A stretch of 12,463 bases of DNA from an uncultured Bacillota bacterium. GTDB taxonomy: Bacteria > Bacillota > Clostridia > Peptostreptococcales > Anaerovoracaceae. The position numbers and the translations under genes are program-made. This document shows positions 9,139-12,463 of this stretch, in pieces; position 1 is the stretch's first letter; each line of letters opens with the position of its first letter. The notes under the pieces are model-generated. The model did not search any database, was not told the DNA's origin, and saw nothing but the letters and a program-made list of their open reading frames with translations. The stretch spans positions 1 to 12,463 of the forward strand of contig CAMNJK010000024.1 of the NCBI GenBank assembly GCA_946541435.1, given 5' to 3'.

Positions 9139-9749
9139 CTTTTCTTCCCCGCAGGGGCTTGCTTCCCCGGGAGGCGCTGTCCGAAAATGAATGGTACCCC
9201 GTACCAAGCGCTGCTGATCTGATCAGACGGGAACAAAATGTTGCACTTCTACAGTCCACATATCGGGATCGCCGTAAGTTGTTGTATTTTCTTACGAATT
9301 CTAATGTCTACACTTTAGGGTACAGTCCAATGACCCACGGTTGCACATTCATTTTATTAATCAAAAAATCTGCACCACGTTGACTTAACGGGTGCAGATT
9401 ATTTGTATTTAGAAATAGATTTGCATCAGTGAACGGACGATGGCAGGATCGTGTTGTCCAGGACCAGCCGAGAGGGTGTAAATCCTGCTCCTGTCTTCCT
9501 GAAATCACATACACTGCCCCTGAGTGGTACAGATTCTGTTTTACGAGAAAAGAATCTTCACTTGGGTCCATTGGATGGTGCAGAATTCTTTTTTTCAGAG
9601 GAAGATCTGCAACCAGCCGCCCCCATTCCGGGAAATCCAGGGATCCTCAGCTAACCTGCGGGTCAGCTGTTCCTTCCCGATCTGCGGGCCAGATACTCTC
9701 ACACGACCTGCGGGCCAGATACTCTCACACGACCTGCGGGTCAGCTGTC
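9139..9749. other. Intergenic stretch without a clear gene between trpB2 and the site-2 protease
   Basis: This stretch holds the trpB2 terminator, most of the 26-bp repeat array and several short repeats, and is AT-richer than its surroundings at about 9230-9430. Reading frames here code for nothing recognisable. Short repeats include TACAGTCCA at 9250-9258 and 9321-9329, GTTGCAC at 9240-9246 and 9340-9346, CGTAAG-12-CTTACG near 9274-9297, and (G)GTGCAGA-like words at 9391 and about 9578. These may be remains of a degraded mobile element, but no transposase remnant or element ends could be identified. A weak AAAAGAAT/ATTCTTTT inverted repeat with a T run lies at 9548-9595. Confidence 0.5.
9363..9400 (-). 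terminator. Intrinsic terminator downstream of trpB2
   Basis: Read on the minus strand, a perfect 10-bp stem AATCTGCACC (9400-9391) / GGTGCAGATT (9376-9367) encloses a 14-nt loop and leads into a run of six T (9368-9363). It is the only strong terminator between trpB2 and the next gene, about 350 nt beyond the trpB2 stop, so it probably ends the trpB2 transcript. Confidence 0.85.
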
Positions 9750-9770
9750 TCACCCGATCTGCGGCAGTGT
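9653..9770. repeat. 26-bp tandem repeat array overlapping the trpB2 stop codon
   Basis: Four units lie head to tail at 9653-9678, 9679-9704, 9705-9730 and 9731-9755 (the last has 25 bp). A fifth, partial unit from 9756 is the coding end of trpB2. Each starts (G/A)A(C/T)CTGCGGG on the plus strand. Units 2 and 3 share CCAGATACTCTCACAC and differ at a single base; units 1 and 4 share TCAGCTGT instead. The trpB2 TGA (9752-9750) lies in unit 4. There are no unique spacers between units, so this is a minisatellite and not a CRISPR array. Confidence 0.9.
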
Positions 9771-11126
9771 GGCGAAGCCGACTTCCAGTTCTTCGTCGGT
9801 GGGGATGTAATCGTTCATCTCGCCGTCCAGATACTTCTGGTAAGCCACCATATCGAAGTAGCCGGTGCCGGTCAGACCCAGGACGATGACCTTCTTCTCG
9901 CCTGTCTCCTTGCACTTCATGGCTTCGTCGATGGCCGCCTTGATGGCGTGGCTGCTTTCCGGCGCCGGCAGGATGCCTTCCACCCGGGCGAATTCGATGG
10001 CTGCCTTGAAGACTTCCGTCTGCTCGTAGGATCTGGCCTCGATGAGTCCGTCATCATAAAGCTGTGAGATGATGCCGCTCATGCCGTGGTACCGGAGTCC
10101 GCCGGCATGGTTAGGAGAAGGAATGAAACCGCTGCCCAGGGTGTACATCTTCGCCAGCGGACAGACCTTGCCGGTATCACAGAAATCATATGCGTATCTG
10201 CCCCGGGTCAGGGATGGGCAGGAAGCCGGCTCAACACCGATGATCCGGTAGTCCTTTTCACCGCGGATCTTTTCTCCCATGAAGGGTGAGATCAGACCGC
10301 CGAAGTTGGATCCGCCGCCGCAGCAGCCGATGATCATATCCGGTTCGATCCCGTATTTCTCCAGCGCGGTCTTGGTTTCCTGACCGATGACCGACTGATG
10401 CAGGAGGACCTGATTCAGAACGCTTCCCAGAACGTAACGGTATCCCTCTCTGGAAACCGCCGCTTCCACCGCTTCGGAGATGGCGCAGCCCAGACTGCCG
10501 GTGGTTCCCGGATGCTCCTCCAGGATCCTGCGTCCCACCTGGGTCTTGTCCGACGGGGACGGTGTGACTGTGGCGCCGTAGGTCCGCATCACATCTCTTC
10601 TGAAGGGTTTCTGCTCATAGGAGACCTTGACCATGTAGACATCGCAGTCGAGGTCGAAGTAGGAGCATGCCATGGAAAGCGCTGTGCCCCACTGGCCGGC
10701 TCCGGTCTCTGTGGTGACGCCTTTCAGGCCCTGCTGCTTGGCGTAGTAGGCCTGGGCGATGGCGGAATTCAGCTTGTGGCTTCCGCTGGTGTTGCCGCCT
10801 TCATATTTATAGTAGATCTCCGCCGGCGTATCCAGCTTTTTCTCCAGACAGTAAGCCCGGACCAGAGGGGACGGCCGATACATCCGGTAGAAGTTCCGGA
10901 TCTCTTCCGGGATATCGATGTAGCGGTTCTCGTTGTCCAGTTCCTGGGCCACCAGCTCTTTGCAGAAGACCGCCTCCAGTTCCTCCGCAGTCATGGGTTC
11001 GCCCGTGCCGGGGTTCAAGAGCGGCGCCGGTTTGTTCACCATATCCGCGCGAACGTTGTAATACTGCTTCGGCATCTCTTCCTCGTTGAGATAGATCTTG
11101 TACGGGATTTCGTTTGTCTTTGTCAT
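9750..11126 (-). CDS. trpB2: TrpB2-type tryptophan synthase beta chain (PLP enzyme)
   Basis: This cytoplasmic PLP enzyme is expected to join indole and serine to make tryptophan. The 458-residue length and the N-terminal extension before the catalytic core place it in the TrpB2 class (TIGR01415-like) rather than the about 400-residue TrpB1. Seen: SGSHKLN with PLP lysine K118, TETGAGQWG with catalytic Glu140, the phosphate-binding GGGSN (270-274), and EGILPAPESSHA (382-393). No trpA or other trp gene adjoins it, which fits TrpB2 enzymes, which often act alone on free indole. The start at 11126 has AAGGAG eight nt upstream and yields the typical N-terminus; the frame stays open upstream to 11363 but that part overlaps the T-box. 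Expression is expected to rise when uncharged tRNA-Trp binds the T-box. The last codons and stop are part of a tandem repeat. Confidence 0.95.
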   Translation of the reverse strand: MTKTNEIPYKIYLNEEEMPKQYYNVRADMVNKPAPLLNPGTGEPMTAEELEAVFCKELVAQELDNENRYIDIPEEIRNFYRMYRPSPLVRAYCLEKKLDTPAEIYYKYEGGNTSGSHKLNSAIAQAYYAKQQGLKGVTTETGAGQWGTALSMACSYFDLDCDVYMVKVSYEQKPFRRDVMRTYGATVTPSPSDKTQVGRRILEEHPGTTGSLGCAISEAVEAAVSREGYRYVLGSVLNQVLLHQSVIGQETKTALEKYGIEPDMIIGCCGGGSNFGGLISPFMGEKIRGEKDYRIIGVEPASCPSLTRGRYAYDFCDTGKVCPLAKMYTLGSGFIPSPNHAGGLRYHGMSGIISQLYDDGLIEARSYEQTEVFKAAIEFARVEGILPAPESSHAIKAAIDEAMKCKETGEKKVIVLGLTGTGYFDMVAYQKYLDGEMNDYIPTDEELEVGFATLPQIG

Positions 11127-11310
11127 TGTTCTGACTCCTTTCAAATAGTACTTTGAGATTTTTCGGAGTCTCTGCAGATGATTGCTTTCGCAAAGGCCGA
11201 GAGCGCTGCCTGTATCTCCGATACAGCGCGCAGTGCCTCTACTGGAATCGCAGTGGCTTTGCCACGCCGCGATTCTTCGGTTGGTCTGCCGTCTGATGAT
11301 CGCCTCGCTG
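11127..11310 (-). other. Structured leader between the T-box terminator and trpB2
   Basis: The 184 nt behind the T-box terminator contain two good hairpins. One is at 11245-11275: a 7-bp outer stem GAATCGC/GCGATTC and a 5-bp inner stem GTGGC/GCCAC around TTT. The second is at 11203-11229: CTGTATC-TCC-GATACAG flanked by GCG/CGC. A short repeat TCAAA/TTTGA sits just before the AAGGAG of trpB2. None is followed by a U run. GCAGACCAAC, found next to the T-box terminator, recurs at 11281-11290. Confidence 0.6.
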
Positions 11311-11348
11311 AAAAAGAAAACGTCTGTCCTCACGCAAGGACAGACGTT
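11311..11348 (-). terminator. T-box attenuator terminator
   Basis: On the minus strand AACGTCTGTCC (11348-11338) pairs over 11 bp with GGACAGACGTT (11329-11319), with an 8-nt loop, followed by TTTTCTTTTT. It begins 5 nt after the antiterminator sequence, as expected for the terminator competing with it. Confidence 0.93.
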
Positions 11349-11604
11349 GGTCTGCGGTACCACCTTGTTTGACGCATTGCTGCGCCCACTCTGCAGAGTG
11401 CCATCACACTCCTCGCCCGTAACGCCGGCGTCACGTCTCAGCTACTTGATCGGTATTGCCTGCTCGGACATCACCTGATCTTTCACCTCGCCCTCCGGGG
11501 CCCATTTACTGAAGCTGCATTCATCCGGATCGCACCACCCCGGACTCTCTGGGCAACCGCCTCTCAGTTTTACTTCCCCGTCATCGGTTTCGTTCTTAAG
11601 TTGT
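11311..11604 (-). promoter_or_regulatory. T-box riboswitch, probably tRNA-Trp specific
   Basis: T-box leaders bind a tRNA; uncharged tRNA stabilises an antiterminator and lets transcription continue. The diagnostic antiterminator bulge AAGGTGGTACCGC lies at 11366-11354 (minus strand). Stem I elements are visible upstream: GATGACGGGGAAGTA (from about 11585), AGAGAG, the apical stem TCCGG...CCGGA around GGTGGTGCGA, then the specifier region AGTAAATGGGCCCC. TGG in that segment is the best specifier codon, matching tryptophan and the downstream trpB2. The competing terminator closes the element at 11348-11311. The 5' end is set from the promoter. The T-box assignment is firm; the specifier assignment rests on position and context. 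Confidence 0.94.
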
Positions 11605-11608
11605 ACCC

Positions 11609-11637
11609 ATCATAAACTTGTTTTCGTTGTTTGTCAA
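11609..11637 (-). promoter_or_regulatory. SigA-type promoter of the T-box/trpB2 transcript
   Basis: TTGACA (11637-11632), a 17-nt spacer and TATGAT (11614-11609) are read on the minus strand. The -35 is a perfect match and the -10 differs at one position. Transcription would begin near 11602-11604, just ahead of T-box stem I. The flanking sequence is AT-rich (about 11605-11680). Confidence 0.9.
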
Positions 11638-11704
11638 CAACTTTTCTGATGTTTTTTGTTGATTTCTTATAAATTCTGCCAAACCGTTCCGACTCTGCCG
11701 GATC

Positions 11705-12463
11705 CTACATCGCCGCATCCGCCATGGAGTTCATGGTTCCCAGGAAGAGGGGGATCCCTGTCTGGGTATCCACCAGAGCGTAGACGAAGGGCTTGTCCAG
11801 ATAGACCTCCTTGACCGGCGGCTTTTTGGGCGGGAAAGCTGTTGCTGCTTTATCGATAATCACCGCAGTTGCCGCAGCGGCCTTGGTTCCGTCCTTGTCC
11901 ACTTCGATGTGGGTCTTGTGCAGCACATCGCTGATCTTTACAGCTTCAGTCTCCGCAGTGGGCACGATCATCTGCGAGAAATCCGCATCATCTGTGAAGG
12001 CGATCCGAATTCCCATCTCCTGCAGGATGTCCTTCATGCTTGTATCGTAATCAAGTTTGAACTGGGGCAATTTCAGATCCACCTCAAAGGCATTGCTGCG
12101 CTCTGACCAGCCTTTGCGGAATTCCTGTCCGGAGAGGGACGCAACGTATTCATCCACGGACATCCCCTTCGGCGGCAACAGTCCGACGAAGGCGATCTCG
12201 CTGCCCTTATAATGCTTAACGAAACCATCTCCGCCTGCCACCTGGATGTAGGGTTTAAGATCCGTACCAATACGCTCGCTGAGCATGGTGACCTTCTGTT
12301 TGTTTCCGGACGCCGCAGTGAACTCACCATTCTTATCGACCTGATGGTCACCGAAAGGAATCTCCCATTTGCCTTCAAAGGCGATGGTGTTGATCAGCAG
12401 CATCCGGTTGTCATCTGTGAGTTCCCCGATGATCTTGTCGATCATGTTCCGGGTGTTGTTGTA
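11705..12463 (-). CDS. Bacterial serpin (serine protease inhibitor), 5' part beyond window
   Basis: Serpins trap target proteases by a suicide mechanism in which the cleaved reactive loop inserts into a beta sheet. The visible 252 residues are the C-terminal two thirds; the frame is open from the right edge, so the start and any signal peptide are not seen. Signatures (numbered from the first visible Met at 12445): LINTIAFEGKWEIPF (17-31) matches the NAIYFKGxWxxPF block, LKLPQFKLDY (124-133) the central strand, and DGTKAAAATAV (185-195) the mobile hinge, whose small residues indicate an inhibitory serpin. KPFVYALVDTQTGIPLFLG (218-236) is the C-terminal block. Counting from the hinge places P1 near A200, just behind K199, suggesting an elastase- or trypsin-like target. 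The segment between hinge and KPF appears several residues longer than in antitrypsin. The stop is 68 nt upstream of the trpB2 promoter; no clear terminator is seen between them. Confidence 0.93.
   Translation of the reverse strand, partial: YNNTRNMIDKIIGELTDDNRMLLINTIAFEGKWEIPFGDHQVDKNGEFTAASGNKQKVTMLSERIGTDLKPYIQVAGGDGFVKHYKGSEIAFVGLLPPKGMSVDEYVASLSGQEFRKGWSERSNAFEVDLKLPQFKLDYDTSMKDILQEMGIRIAFTDDADFSQMIVPTAETEAVKISDVLHKTHIEVDKDGTKAAAATAVIIDKAATAFPPKKPPVKEVYLDKPFVYALVDTQTGIPLFLGTMNSMADAAM

Noticed and set aside
9230..9430. Insertion sequence.
   Set aside because: No transposase fragment, no convincing terminal inverted repeats and no target-site duplication could be identified.
9465..9510. 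A GGGTGTAAATCC string on the plus strand faintly like a cobalamin riboswitch core.
   Set aside because: The remaining conserved blocks are absent and no plus-strand gene follows.
9308..9571. Minus-strand 87-codon frame between trpB2 and the site-2 protease.
   Set aside because: It runs through the trpB2 terminator stem, has no Shine-Dalgarno and shows no recognisable protein features.
9653..9770. CRISPR array.
   Set aside because: Units are contiguous without unique spacers, and one unit is part of the trpB2 coding end.
11127..11363. Upstream extension of the trpB2 frame by 79 codons.
   Set aside because: The extension covers the T-box terminator and leader; the ATG at 11126 has AAGGAG and gives the typical N-terminus.

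Overview
The window reads as one co-directional block: every convincing gene lies on the minus strand, so transcription runs from high to low coordinates. The sequence is fairly GC-rich. Its gene content points to a Bacillota (Firmicutes) bacterium of the class Clostridia, probably near Lachnospiraceae. The support is an SRP RNA gene directly upstream of dnaX, a pcrA-ligA pair, a T-box riboswitch, AGGAGG-type ribosome binding sites and a PrsW-family protease. This assignment is an inference; no rRNA or species marker is present.

In order of transcription from the right edge: (1) a bacterial serpin, cut off at its N-terminus by the window edge (11705-12463). (2) A consensus promoter and a T-box riboswitch with its terminator (11311-11637), a structured leader of about 185 nt, and trpB2, a stand-alone tryptophan synthase beta chain (9750-11126). 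The trpB2 stop codon lies inside a 26-bp tandem repeat array, and a strong terminator lies at 9363-9400. (3) An AT-richer stretch without a clear gene (about 9139-9749). (4) A tightly packed run of a possible 38-codon ORF, a site-2 metalloprotease starting with TTG, pcrA helicase, ligA DNA ligase, an AIR-synthase/HypE-like protein and a PrsW-type protease with a C-terminal zinc ribbon (1944-9138, gaps of 28-59 nt between the five main genes). (5) A near-consensus promoter driving the signal recognition particle RNA, followed by dnaX, which runs off the left edge.

Functionally the window mixes core information processing (replication clamp loader, UvrD-type helicase, NAD-dependent ligase, SRP RNA) with membrane proteolysis (two unrelated intramembrane proteases) and amino-acid-responsive control of tryptophan synthesis. 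The serpin is the clearest accessory gene and could act on host or neighbour proteases.

I found no convincing new defence or mobile system. The most interesting points are the divergent LigA active-site residues, the serpin with its long reactive loop, the Trp-type T-box with a structured spacer behind it, the repeat array overlapping the trpB2 stop, and the pairing of two intramembrane proteases around a repair gene pair.
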